Source: Ohtaekwangia kribbensis (GTDB lineage Bacteria; Bacteroidota; Bacteroidia; Cytophagales; Cyclobacteriaceae). From it: 64,000 nt of DNA. The stretch spans positions 1,178,001 through 1,242,000 of the forward strand of contig NZ_JBHTKA010000007.1 of NCBI RefSeq assembly GCF_042676245.1, read 5' to 3'. Under the pieces are notes generated by a model. That model was not told the origin of the DNA. It did no database searches and was given only the letters and a program-made list of their open reading frames with translations. Every line of letters starts with the position of its first letter. The stretch's first letter is position 1. Shown here piece by piece: positions 18,818-28,900 of this stretch. A program made the translations under genes and the position numbers.

Positions 18818-18843
18818 CGGTAATCGTTATCCGGTAACCGCTA
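18815..18843. terminator. Weak hairpin between convergent genes
   Basis: TAGCGGT, overlapping the stop codon of the DUF4965 gene, can pair with ACCGCTA (7 bp, loop of 15 bases). No T tract follows on either strand, so it is at best a weak terminator for the two genes that converge here. Confidence 0.3.
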
Positions 18844-18906
18844 ATGGTTATTCGTGAAGTGTGCTATATATGCGGAGACACCGGACTTTTAACGATTAAC
18901 GGATAA

Positions 18907-21441
18907 TCAGACAAAGCTCTTGAAAGGATGGGGATAATCAGTCCCCATTACTTTTTTATACTCGATGATAAATGTCTGGTAGCGCAGTCTCGCTTCATCA
19001 TTCATCTTTAATCGTTGCATCGCTTTAACCTGGAACGTTAACGCGGCATCATTCAGCGGATCGATGTTGGTTATGGCTTCTGCAAAGGCAATCGTTGTTG
19101 GATAAAGCTCTGCTGTAAAACTCTTTTCCATCTCCAGCAGCAATACCGGTTCGAGTTTCTTTTCTACTTCTTCTTTGAATGAATCGTATAACTCGTGATC
19201 GGAGAGTTGCAGAAACTTGCCACGTGATAGTATATCCACGAGTTCATCCCTGTACTTATCAACTTCATTGGAAGAGATGATCTGTATACATCGTGTATAG
19301 TCACAATAAAACGCTTCGGATTGTTCTATCTTGAAATTCCCTTTGTCGTAGATCAATTCGATACCATCCAGCTCGCTGAGTACTTTGCGCAAATGGTTGA
19401 TCGTAACACCTCTTGAGTTCTTTACTTTGTCAGCAGGCTTGTCAGGCCACAGTATATTGCTGAGTCGTGCGGATGCTATACCATTTTCGGTTATGCTGTA
19501 TTGTAAAATGAGACAGAATATCTGCTTCAGTTGTGCGCTGAACAAATAGGTAACATCCCGGTTGTTACGATCGCGAACGGTAAAATCTCCAAACAGGTAA
19601 ATCGAGTTGGGGCGCGATGTTATAGCTGTCGCTTCTGACGGAACTTCACCAGGTAGTGTAACAATGTCTTCCGTGTCACCTTCAACCGTGCTGTATTTAG
19701 ATTTTTGTTTTCGGTATAACAAATATATACCTCCCGCAGCTACTATAGCGACAAGGAAAATGATCACCAGCGCATAATTGCCTTTTTCCCTCGAATAGCT
19801 TGCGAGCTCCTGTGCCGTAAGGGGAGGGAACGACAACGAATATACTTTCAGGTCTGATGAAATATCATCGTCAAATTCCTGAACAACAGCATACAGGTTG
19901 TTGAGCATACTGTCGTAATACAGGTTGGCGTTCGTGGTAATCTTGTCAGAAAATATAGGGATAGAGTCTCCCAGTATTTCATAACTGCCGTCTTTCAGCG
20001 AAAACCTGTAGAGCTTCAGAAGCGATTCCGTAAAGTGCTCCGGGTAACATAATGTGTAGAAGCTTGAATCATCCAGTATCACCATTCCTCTTACCGGAAC
20101 TACATTGTCGCGCTCCCAGGGAATTTCCCAAAGCTTTGAGACATGCTTCGTGGTCAAATCTATCTTGTAGAGATCATAATAATACTTTCTTCCCACCGTC
20201 TGCTCTCCGGACTCATTGCCCATTCCACCAAAGACATATATACAGTTTGTCTTTTTTAAATATCCTACGGACGAAAAATAACGAGGGGAGAGAAAGTCTC
20301 CCGTATAGCCACGAAGTGTGTCCCATTGCTTCCTGTGTAAATCATACGCAAAGAAATCCTTGCTATAGCGCATTCGTCCAAAACCCCCGAAGATCGTGTA
20401 CTGTTGAGCCGGTGTGTTGAAGTAGGAACCATGATGGTGGAGCGGGCTTGTGAGTTGCTCCGAATTCTCGGCTGTCCATTCATAAGTATTCAGATCAAGA
20501 CTCGCTACCGTTGGTCCCGCGTAGTTTTCGTTGGGATGAGAATAGTAAGTCTCATACGAATATAGTTTGTTATGTTGTGTGTCGATGAAGTTTGTGCCCA
20601 GCATAAGTTTCACCGGACATGCTTCCCGGAAAACTTTAACATCCGTGTCGCCCGATCGCACATTGTATACATGCAGTGAATCGCGGTTGAAATAGTATAT
20701 CTCTTTTTTCTCCGGGTTATAATTAGCACCTGCTACTGACTTCGATTTGAATGAAGTCTTATACCGCCAGTGGTAGGCATCATTCACCAGCCACTCCGGA
20801 TTGGCAACTTCACCCATGGCATTGCCGCTTATATCGTAAACAACATTGCCTTTGCTTTCATTTAACGGAAAGCTATATTTCTCCTGGTTGCCCACGGAGA
20901 GATCTTTTATAGCGAATGACGGAACGTCAATGATGTGATCGCTTTTACCGAAGAGAATGATCGGGTAGTAGAGCTCTGGAAATTCTTCATTACCGGTTCC
21001 AAACGTTTTGTTATGAACGGTTAGTTTAATCGAATCGCTTTTCAGATCGAATACGATTTTCATTTTAAACCAGTGCAGGTCGAGCAGCTCATCACGATTC
21101 ATCGTGGCCACGATCAGGTTATTCTTGCCCTCTTCATTAAATTTAAAAACGAGATCACTGCCCTGACCATCGTAGAACAGATTATAGATTCGGTTACTTT
21201 CCTTGTTTTTAATGCGGATGATATACCCGAACTCTGTTGTGGGAAAGAGCGACAGGTTGAACTCAATATCAAAGTGATCTGAAAACTCGGGAGTCTTCTC
21301 CCCAAAAACATTGTATGATGTGCGTTGATTGATGGATTGCTCGCTTCCATGAAACTTTAGTCCACCCGGAGGCGCTGCTTGCAGGGACACAAAGCCAAAA
21401 AACAGGAATGCAAAGCAAAATGATTTAATCAGGGAAAGCAT
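18907..21441 (-). CDS. Membrane-anchored Kelch-propeller regulator with SARP-like winged helix
   Basis: This 844-residue protein starts at the ATG at 21441, which gives a signal peptide (MLSLIKSFCFAFLFFGFVSLQA). Its open frame goes on to 21492 without adding a signal. Order of parts: a lectin-like sandwich (about 30-190), a Kelch-type beta-propeller (about 240-530, with TIFGGFGRMRYSKDFFAYDL and CIYVFGGMGNESGE), and one membrane helix (about 554-576, YALVIIFLVAIVAAGGIYLL). The cytoplasmic part is a winged helix (about 612-710, IYLFGDFTVRDRNNRDVTYLF, then HLRKVLSELDGIELIYD) followed by a helical BTAD-like region. This makes it a one-component regulator that could sense a periplasmic ligand and bind DNA at the membrane. 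It converges on PUL 1, which has no other regulator, so it is the best candidate to control it. Confidence 0.8.
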   Translation of the reverse strand: MLSLIKSFCFAFLFFGFVSLQAAPPGGLKFHGSEQSINQRTSYNVFGEKTPEFSDHFDIEFNLSLFPTTEFGYIIRIKNKESNRIYNLFYDGQGSDLVFKFNEEGKNNLIVATMNRDELLDLHWFKMKIVFDLKSDSIKLTVHNKTFGTGNEEFPELYYPIILFGKSDHIIDVPSFAIKDLSVGNQEKYSFPLNESKGNVVYDISGNAMGEVANPEWLVNDAYHWRYKTSFKSKSVAGANYNPEKKEIYYFNRDSLHVYNVRSGDTDVKVFREACPVKLMLGTNFIDTQHNKLYSYETYYSHPNENYAGPTVASLDLNTYEWTAENSEQLTSPLHHHGSYFNTPAQQYTIFGGFGRMRYSKDFFAYDLHRKQWDTLRGYTGDFLSPRYFSSVGYLKKTNCIYVFGGMGNESGEQTVGRKYYYDLYKIDLTTKHVSKLWEIPWERDNVVPVRGMVILDDSSFYTLCYPEHFTESLLKLYRFSLKDGSYEILGDSIPIFSDKITTNANLYYDSMLNNLYAVVQEFDDDISSDLKVYSLSFPPLTAQELASYSREKGNYALVIIFLVAIVAAGGIYLLYRKQKSKYSTVEGDTEDIVTLPGEVPSEATAITSRPNSIYLFGDFTVRDRNNRDVTYLFSAQLKQIFCLILQYSITENGIASARLSNILWPDKPADKVKNSRGVTINHLRKVLSELDGIELIYDKGNFKIEQSEAFYCDYTRCIQIISSNEVDKYRDELVDILSRGKFLQLSDHELYDSFKEEVEKKLEPVLLLEMEKSFTAELYPTTIAFAEAITNIDPLNDAALTFQVKAMQRLKMNDEARLRYQTFIIEYKKVMGTDYPHPFKSFV

Positions 21442-21533
21442 ATCTTCAAAATTCCGGCACAAACTCCACAGGCCTGCTTGCGTTCTACTCAAGGTTATTC
21501 ACCGTTTTTTGGTGACAAAATAAAAAAAACGCT

Positions 21534-21568
21534 GACGAGTTCGCTGATTTTCAGCGCGTCTTTTTTTT
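21534..21568 (+). terminator. Orphan intrinsic terminator in a divergent promoter region
   Basis: GACG and CGTC enclose a perfect CGCTGA/TCAGCG stem with a TTT loop, with AGTT bulged on the left arm, and eight T residues follow directly (21561-21568). This is a strong Rho-independent terminator reading on the plus strand. No plus-strand gene lies upstream, because the regulator at 18907-21441 is divergent. It therefore may end a short leader transcript or small RNA ahead of the alpha/beta hydrolase gene. Confidence 0.65.
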
Positions 21569-21683
21569 GCGGCCCACCACGAATGCTCCACTTGTTCGAA
21601 ATAACGCTTCTGCGCGCCACTTCGGGCATGCACGTGGTGAAGGCATATTATTTTATGATGGTAAAATAAGATGCCGTTGTAAC

Positions 21684-22544
21684 ATGAGCAGTCAAATTTT
21701 CAATAAGACAGTCGCAGTTGACGGAGTGGATGTTTTTTATCGTGAAGCTGGTGATCGCAACAATCCAGCAATGTTGTTGTTGCACGGCTTTCCAACATCA
21801 TCGGTTATGTTTAAAAACCTGATGGTTATACTCGCTGATAAGTTTTACCTCGTGGCTCCGGATTATCCCGGCTTTGGATTCAGCGCGTTTCCTGACAAAA
21901 ACAATTTCAGGTATACATTTGAAAATATAGCAGCATACATGAACCGGTTTACAGAGGTGATTGACTTGAAATCTTTCAGCATTTATCTCCATGACTATGG
22001 TTGTCCTATAGGCCTGCGGATATGTGTGAATCATCCGGAGAAGATCGAAAGAATTATAGTTCAGAATGGTAATGCCTATATGGAAGGCATCGGCAAGGAA
22101 TGGGATGAGACACGCGATTACTGGGAACATCCTACAGAAGAAAAGAAGAAACGCGTATCAGCTTTTCTAAGTGAAGAAGGCGTGCGCATGCAGTATACGG
22201 CCGGACTCTCTGAAGAACAACTCGCTCGTGTCAGTCCCGAATCCTGGATGCTTGACTGGGAACGCATGAGCAGACCCGGTAATATCGATATGCAGTTTGA
22301 ACTCAATTGCGATTATAAAAGTAATCTGGAAATGTACCCCGCATTTCAAAAGTATTTGCGCACATACCACCCATCCACGCTTGTTATCTGGGGCAAGAAG
22401 GATGTGTTCTTTCGTGTGAACGAAGCTTCTTGCTATAAAAGAGATGTGCCAGATGCTCAAGTCTATATTCTGGATGCAGGCCACATGCTGTTAGAGACAA
22501 ATTTTGATGAGGTGTCGGAGCTTATCCGGAATTTCATGTCGTGA
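21684..22544 (+). CDS. Alpha/beta hydrolase of the epoxide hydrolase/haloalkane dehalogenase type
   Basis: This 286-residue cytoplasmic alpha/beta hydrolase has the oxyanion-hole region LLLHGFPTSS and a nucleophile elbow LHDYGCPIG, in which an aspartate (D104) stands where esterases have serine. That is the pattern of epoxide hydrolases and haloalkane dehalogenases. The acid strand VIWGKKDVFF and the catalytic histidine in DAGHMLLE are present. The ATG at 21684 begins the conserved part (MSSQIFNKTVAVDGVDVFYR); the frame runs back to 21567 without a recognisable extension. It stands alone, divergent from the Kelch regulator, behind the intrinsic terminator at 21534-21568. The substrate is not known. 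Confidence 0.85.
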   Translation: MSSQIFNKTVAVDGVDVFYREAGDRNNPAMLLLHGFPTSSVMFKNLMVILADKFYLVAPDYPGFGFSAFPDKNNFRYTFENIAAYMNRFTEVIDLKSFSIYLHDYGCPIGLRICVNHPEKIERIIVQNGNAYMEGIGKEWDETRDYWEHPTEEKKKRVSAFLSEEGVRMQYTAGLSEEQLARVSPESWMLDWERMSRPGNIDMQFELNCDYKSNLEMYPAFQKYLRTYHPSTLVIWGKKDVFFRVNEASCYKRDVPDAQVYILDAGHMLLETNFDEVSELIRNFMS

Positions 22545-22839
22545 GTCAGCCCTGCTTGCCAATGAGGTATATATATACTTTTTCGTGAGCCGTCACGAAA
22601 CTTTCCCGATCAAAATACTTCATCAGCATTTTCAGCCAATTAAAAAATAAGTTTTATGAAGTGTTGAAAATACACTATACTTGAATCAGTAATCGTTTCA
22701 CCAGACGCGAGTGCTACAACCCATTTCCAATCTTTAATTTCCGAAGTGTTTTTGCGTACGGATATGAAGTGCCCGTGGATGGAGCATCGTGTGCGCAGTA
22801 ATTGACAATTGAAACAAAAAGTAATACTACAATCGAAGA
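22545..22839 (+). other. Intergenic region between the alpha/beta hydrolase and the double GH43 gene
   Basis: These 295 bases hold no gene. They contain a TATATATATA run (22568-22577) directly followed by a perfect inverted repeat, TTTCGTGA-GCCG-TCACGAAA (22581-22600), and further on two TTGAA words 17 bases apart (22664 and 22681). The downstream half presumably carries the promoter of the double GH43 gene. I see no clear TAnnTTTG box. Confidence 0.4.
22581..22600. repeat. Perfect inverted repeat TTTCGTGA-N4-TCACGAAA
   Basis: Eight base pairs with a GCCG spacer lie 36 bases after the hydrolase stop codon. It could be a terminator hairpin for that gene, though no T tract follows on the plus strand, or an operator. 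The flanking CTTT before the left arm and CTTT after the right arm break perfect symmetry beyond eight bases. Confidence 0.5.
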
Positions 22840-24837
22840 ATGAAAAAGATAACGCTCATGATGATGGCTTTGACCATCGCTTCTTTTACATGGGGTCAAC
22901 AAACAAATTCAGCTGCTGCCAATAGCAAAAAAAAGAATGCAGCGGAAGGAGACCGAACTGTAGTGAAAGAAAAATTTACAGGCTATCTTTTTGCTTACTT
23001 TGAAGGCTCGGGCGATAAAGACAAGCAGGAGCAACTTCGTTTTGCAGTGAGTGAAAACGCGTTGAACTGGTTTGCTCTGAATACCAATCAACCCATCTTG
23101 TCGTCAAGTGATATATCCGGAACGGGTGGCATTCGCGATCCGCACATCTTGCGCAGGGAAGATGGCAAAGGTTTCTACCTCACTGCGACTGATATGTTCG
23201 CCCACAAAAACGGATGGTCGCATAATCCCGGTATAGTATTGCTGCGTTCGGATGATCTGATCAATTGGACACACAGCATTATTGATTTAGCCAAAGCGTA
23301 TCCCCAAAAATTCAGCAATGTAAAATGGGTATGGGCACCACAGACTATATATGATCCGAAAGCAAAGAAGTACCTGGTATATTTCACGGTCCGCTTTGAG
23401 GGCGATAACAAGCTTGATTTTTATGCAGCGTATGCCAATAAAGATTTTACCGGATTTGAAAGTGAGCCACGCCTGATGTTTAGTCCCAGATTTGGCGCTA
23501 TAGATGGCGATATCATTTACAAAAACGGAATCTATCATTTCTTCTTCAAGGGGAATACAAAGGATGAGTCCGGGAAAGAAATAAAAAATGGTATTCAGCA
23601 GGCAACCAGCAAATCGTTGTGGGGACCATGGGTAGAAGACTATAAATACCTGGATGCTTATTCGGCAAAGGGAACGGTTGTGGAAGGATCAAGCGTGTTC
23701 AGGCTCAATAATTCTGAAGAGTATATTTTAATGTACGATCTATATACCAACCTGCGTTATGAATTTCAACGCAGCAGCGACCTGGTAAACTTCACACAAA
23801 CTCCCGAGTCTTTTAAGAAAAATTTCAATCCCCGTCATGGCAGTGTGATTGGAATCACGAGGGAAGAAGCACGCTTGTTGCAGGCGAAGTGGGGCGGTGT
23901 ACCCGGTGCGCTGGTACGTCCGCTTGAGTCTTCTGATCAATATCGTTTTACATCTTCTGCCAACCCGATCATCACGCATGAGTATACAGCAGATCCCGGA
24001 GCATTGGTGAAGGGAGATACGTTGTGGCTTTTCGCAGGGCATGATTCTACCGGTGCACAAAAGGGATATAAAATGAAAGACTGGCTGGTTTTCTCCACCA
24101 CCGATCTGAAGACGTGGACACAATACCCGGCATCACTGAAAATTACCGACTTCGCATGGGCCAAGAGTGGTGATGCCTATGCGGGACATGTTGTTGAACG
24201 AAACGGAAAGTATTACTGGTATATCAGCACGAATTGGACAGGTATAGGTGTTGCCGTTGCTGATCGTCCGCAAGGTCCCTATAGAGATGCATTGGGTAAG
24301 CCGTTGTTAACGAACAAAGATTGCTTCGCGTCCACACATTCATGGGCCTGTATAGATCCGGCTGTGTTTGTTGATGACGATGGTCAGGCGTGGTTGTTTT
24401 GGGGTAACGGGCAATGTTACTATGCGAAGCTAAAGGATAACATGATTGAGATTGATGGTGAAATAAAGAAGATTGACTTTAAGGACTTTCAGTTTACCGA
24501 GGCACCGTGGGTTCATAAACACAACGGCAAATACTTCTTGTCGTATGCAACGGGTTTCCCCGAACGAATAGCATACGCGATGGCCGATCGTATAGAAGGT
24601 CCGTATGTATACCAGGGAATTCTCAACGAGATTGCCGGGAATAGCAACACCAATCACCAGGCAATTGTTGAGTTTAAAGGAAATCCATACTTCATTTATC
24701 ACAATGGAGCGCTGCAGCATGACGGAGGCAGCTATAGCAGATCAATCTGCATTGACCGTTTGTATTACAAAGCTGACGGAACATTGGAGCGCGTAAAGAT
24801 GACCTCTGAAGGTGTGAGCCCCGCGTCTGGCAAATAG
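22840..24837 (+). CDS. Double-domain GH43 protein
   Basis: This 665-residue protein has a signal peptide (MKKITLMMMALTIASFTWGQ) and two five-bladed GH43-type propellers in tandem. In the N-terminal one, residues D100 (GGIRDPHIL), D222/D224 (AIDGDIIYKNG) and E282 (VVEGSSVFR) fit the base, pKa-modulator and acid triad. In the C-terminal one, D385 (YTADPGALV), D506 (CIDPAVFVDDDG) and E554 (FTEAPWVHK) do so. GH43 enzymes are mostly arabinofuranosidases, xylosidases or galactosidases. The N-terminal half is clearly related to the single-domain protein at 31427-32416 in PUL 2. It stands between PUL 1 and PUL 2 and may serve the latter. Substrate is unknown. Confidence 0.85.
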   Translation: MKKITLMMMALTIASFTWGQQTNSAAANSKKKNAAEGDRTVVKEKFTGYLFAYFEGSGDKDKQEQLRFAVSENALNWFALNTNQPILSSSDISGTGGIRDPHILRREDGKGFYLTATDMFAHKNGWSHNPGIVLLRSDDLINWTHSIIDLAKAYPQKFSNVKWVWAPQTIYDPKAKKYLVYFTVRFEGDNKLDFYAAYANKDFTGFESEPRLMFSPRFGAIDGDIIYKNGIYHFFFKGNTKDESGKEIKNGIQQATSKSLWGPWVEDYKYLDAYSAKGTVVEGSSVFRLNNSEEYILMYDLYTNLRYEFQRSSDLVNFTQTPESFKKNFNPRHGSVIGITREEARLLQAKWGGVPGALVRPLESSDQYRFTSSANPIITHEYTADPGALVKGDTLWLFAGHDSTGAQKGYKMKDWLVFSTTDLKTWTQYPASLKITDFAWAKSGDAYAGHVVERNGKYYWYISTNWTGIGVAVADRPQGPYRDALGKPLLTNKDCFASTHSWACIDPAVFVDDDGQAWLFWGNGQCYYAKLKDNMIEIDGEIKKIDFKDFQFTEAPWVHKHNGKYFLSYATGFPERIAYAMADRIEGPYVYQGILNEIAGNSNTNHQAIVEFKGNPYFIYHNGALQHDGGSYSRSICIDRLYYKADGTLERVKMTSEGVSPASGK

Positions 24838-24945
24838 GACAGGGGCTTGGTAAGTATATATATTCCGTAAGAAACTGATGGGATGATCATTTCTCCAAGC
24901 CTATATATTGCCAGGTATATACTTCAATCGTACTGACGCTGTTGG

Positions 24946-25155
24946 CTATAGTGTCTTTTTCTTTCGCAGGTAATTTTGAAGCAGTGAACCGATGTAGGAG
25001 AGTATGATTCCGTTCAGTATGGAAGCCATCACCACAATTCCGGGTGCAAGTTCATCCGATGGAGGTGTATTATCCAGGATGATTATTTTGAATAAAAAAA
25101 GAAAGCCTGCTACACCTGCGATAAAACCGATCGCCATACCTGTCTTGTTTTTCAT
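24946..25155 (-). CDS. Small two-helix membrane protein
   Basis: This 69-residue protein is predicted to have two membrane helices, one around IGFIAGVAGFLFLFKIIIL and one around IVVMASILNGIILSYIGSLL, with a short polar loop and a basic tail (NYLRKKKTL). I do not recognise a family. The charge pattern fits an inner-membrane protein with both ends inside the cell. It is alone on the minus strand between PUL-related genes on the plus strand. The coding potential rests on its hydrophobic pattern, because no homologue could be checked. Confidence 0.6.
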   Translation of the reverse strand: MKNKTGMAIGFIAGVAGFLFLFKIIILDNTPPSDELAPGIVVMASILNGIILSYIGSLLQNYLRKKKTL

Positions 25156-25971
25156 AATCTGAATTTTTGGGTTTGTCCTATTTTACTTTCCGACCCTATT
25201 CTATTTATAAAACTAATGTAATTAAAAGTACTTTGTTTTTAAAAGTTAAATTAATAAACCTCAGAGGTTGGCAACGCCGAAAGTCTTTTCGAAGCGACAC
25301 TGAACTCATCACCGTGGCTGTGCGATTCCATTCTGAGCGATGAGACAACGATCATCAGGAGGCGTATCTCCAGACCGACAACTCATAAGGTACAGAGCGA
25401 TGACATCCGAAAGTAAGGGCTAATAAAGAAAAGTGTTACGAAGACATTATTTTGTATTGAAACCGTTTGAAGTGTTCTTTAAAACGTTTGAAAAAGTCTA
25501 AGTCACCCCCAACAAACCCCGAATTGACCCCCCGGAAAAAGGCCGTTTCAGCGATAATTTTGAAATATCAGGGGCGGAAAGACTTGCAAAGTCCACACAG
25601 CAGTTTTCTCGATATAAGGAGCTGTTTGTTCAAGCCGACCCGTCTTGATTTACATGTTTTACCCAAACCAAAATTGAATGAGACGTAAATGTTTACTAGA
25701 AACCAGTTCGCTGGCGCCCGCCAGATGTGTTGCACCGCGGCAAAGAATGCTTTGATAACAGAGTGCACACAAAATGCTTCCTGCTTGAATCAGGAAGTGT
25801 TGTGAATCGATTGCCAACAGCGCCAAATGTTTTGAGACACGTGCTGCTATAGCAATCCGAAGCTCTGCTTTCCGCTCATACTTAACAGTATTCTTTTACT
25901 CAGACCTGACGACTGAGGCTTTGCCTGAGTATGTCTGTTAATCTATTACCTAACCTTAAAGATGATCCACT
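25156..25971 (+). other. Long structured upstream region of PUL 2
   Basis: These 816 bases hold no credible gene; a 73-codon frame (25467-25688) has no recognisable features. They contain a 9-base direct repeat GAGCGATGA (25335 and 25395), a pair of CGTTTGAA-containing repeats 21 bases apart (25457-25492), and three hairpins close to the SusC start. The hairpins are CTGGCG/CGCCAG (25711-25724), CTTCCTG/CAGGAAG (25777-25797) and TACTCAG/CTGAGTA (25897-25931). If transcription starts near the repeats, SusC has an untranslated leader of several hundred bases. Confidence 0.5.
25457..25492 (+). promoter_or_regulatory. Candidate operator: direct repeats TT-KAAAMCGTTTGAA spaced 21 bp
   Basis: TTGAAACCGTTTGAA (25457-25471) and TTTAAAACGTTTGAA (25478-25492) match at 13 of 15 positions and start exactly 21 bases apart, two helical turns. 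That is the arrangement used by AraC-type DNA-binding domains, and the PUL 2 regulator at 34962-39056 ends in such a domain. One further CGTTTGAA lies at 31403-31410, before the GH43-like gene of the same PUL. Confidence 0.5.
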
Positions 25972-28900
25972 ATGGGAAAACAACTTTTACTATTTATTAG
26001 AAGCGAACTGTTGATGGCCATCGTCATTACGTTTGCCCTAACTCCGGTGGCAGGAGCAACGGTCAACTACGGAGTTCAACAGGAGTTTATTGTTAGCGGT
26101 AAAGTAACATCGAAGGATGACAACACGCCATTACCGGGCGTGAACATTGTTATCAAAGGCACTACTTCGGGTACAACTACCGATGCGAATGGTAACTATT
26201 CATTGAGTATAGCCAATGAAAATGCCGTGCTGGTTTTTACATTCATCGGCTACGAGCAACAGGAAGTGCCCGTTGTAAATCTGCAGGTAATCAACGTAGC
26301 GCTTCAACCGGATATACAGCAACTGTCGGAAGTCGTTGTAGTCGGCTATGGTACCATGCAGAAAAAAGATCTTACCGGTGCCATTATACAGATTCAACCT
26401 TCGCGACTTGAGAATGAAAATCCGAAGACCGTGCAAGACATCCTCCGCGGTACCCCGGGTTTAAATGTAGGCTATGATCCATCGGCAAAAGGTGGAGGAT
26501 CATTACAGGTACGTGGTCAACGTTCGGTATATACTGACGGTGGTCACAACGATCCGCTGATTGTACTCAACGGTATGATCTTCTATGGTGAACTCTCTGA
26601 AATCAACCCGGATGATATAGAGCAGATCGACCTGTTGAAAGATGCTTCTGCTGCTGCGGTATATGGAGCGCAGGCCGCGAACGGTGTTATCATCATCACC
26701 ACCAAAAAAGGAAAAGAAGGTAAACCGGTTATTGTCTTCAACTCAAATATAGGCACGACAAGCCGCAGTGCGTATCGTGAAGTATTTGGTCCGGATCAAT
26801 ACATGCAGTATCGCCAGGATTGGTATAAAACTTCTACCTATGGTGTAAATGCCACAACCGGAAATTACGAAGCATACCAGACCGCAGCGTATGTAAATCG
26901 TCCGGGATATTTTGATAGTCCGGAGAATCTCGGTGCCCTGGGCGTTTCATTGACTGATTGGAGAGCCTATACTACCAACGAAGCGAATGAATCGGATGCC
27001 AGTATATATGCGAAGCGTTTAGGACTCGGCTTTAACTCCCTGTCCAATTACCTCGCAGGTAGGTCGTTTGACTGGTACGATCATACCTTCCGTACCGGCT
27101 TTAACCAGGACTACAACCTGAGTGTATCGGGAGCCAGCGATCGTATCAATTACTATATGTCGATGGGCTACGTGAAGAACGAAGGTGCCATTGTAGGAGA
27201 CAACTACCGGGCTATACGCTCGAACCTGAGTGTAGAAGGTAAAGTAAACAAGTGGATCACGATTGGGGCCAACGTAAACTTTCAGGATCGAACCGATGGC
27301 GGCCTCCAACCAGGTTTAGGGTTGAACTACTGGGATGCCAACCAGGTACGCAACAGCCCCTATGCAACGTATGCCGACAGCACGGGACAATTAGTAGCAC
27401 ACCCGATGGGAGATGCAGCACCACACCGCGGCTATAATTTTGATTTCGACAGGCAGTATATGGACCTTGAGAAAGGATATACTGTATTGAATTCAATTCT
27501 CTCCGCAAAAGTTACCCTTCCGTTTAACATCACCTATAGATTCAATGCAGCACCTCGCTACCAGTATTTTTATGATCGTTACTTCGAATCAACCGAACAT
27601 CCGGACTGGCTCGCGATCGATCATGGTGTAAACCGCGAACAGGCAAAACGTTTTGATTGGTCGCTTAACAATACCATTACCTGGGACCAGACTATAGCAG
27701 AGAAGCACCACGTGAATGTTACGCTTGTGCAGGAAGCAGAAGAACGCAGGTACTGGCAAGACCGAATTGAAGCACGCAACATTCAACCATCAGACGCGCT
27801 CGGTTTGCATAACACACAAAACGGAGGTAAAGCGGAAAGTAATTTTTCGTCAACCGATACGCACCAGACAGCGAACGCACTCATGGCCCGCTTGTTCTAC
27901 TCGTACGATGATCGCTATATGGTAACGACATCTGTTCGCAGAGATGGTTACTCGGCATTCGGTAGTTCGAATCCGTATGCTACATTTCCCTCTGTAGCGG
28001 TGGGTTGGTCATTCGTTAATGAGAAATTTTTCCAATGGGCACCGATGAGCACCGGTAAGTTGCGTGTGTCATGGGGTAAGAATGGTAACCGTTCACTCGC
28101 AGATCCATACTTGTCGCTCGCAAACCTCGGTGCCGGCACTGGTGCAACACAAGGGTATATCAATGCATCGGGTAGCACGGTACAAGTTCGTTATCTCACC
28201 ATTGATCGTCTCGCGAATCCATACCTGCAGTGGGAGAAGACCAAGAGCTGGAACGTTGGTCTCGACTATGGTTTCTTCGCAGACCGAATCTCGGGTAGCA
28301 TCGAGTATTACGTGAGCAATACCAATGACATGATCATGACGCAGCGCCTGCCCGGCTTCTCTGGTTTCTCATCGATCGCTACCAACCTGGGTGAAGTTCA
28401 AAACAGAGGTATAGAACTTATGATCAACTCGGTGAATGTTAAAAATCAGAATTTCGAATGGCGCACGACACTCGGCTTGTCATACTACAAGAACGAGATC
28501 AAGCATCTATACTATCAATATGAAAGTATAATTGATGCAGAAGGAAATGTAGTAGGCGTAAAGGAGATGGATGACCGAACCAACAACTGGTTTATAGGGC
28601 AACCGATCAGTGCTATATGGAATTATAATGTAACCGGAGTGTGGCAAAAAGAGGAGGCTGCAGAAGCTGCTAAATATGGACAGCGCCCGGGAGATCCGAA
28701 AGTAGCAAACAATTATACCGCAGATGATAAGGTGAACGCTGATGGCACCACCACCCCGGTATATAACGACAGCGATAAAGAGTTTCTCGGTCAGACAGCC
28801 CCTCCGTTGCACTGGTCGCTTCGAAACGATTTCACACTGTTCAGAAATCTCACGGTATCGATCAATATATACGCTTACTCCGGACATAAAAGTATAGATG

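Noticed and set aside
25467..25688. 73-codon plus-strand frame in the PUL 2 leader
   Set aside because: It has a Lys/Pro-rich random look, no domain, and overlaps the repeat pair; treated as non-coding.
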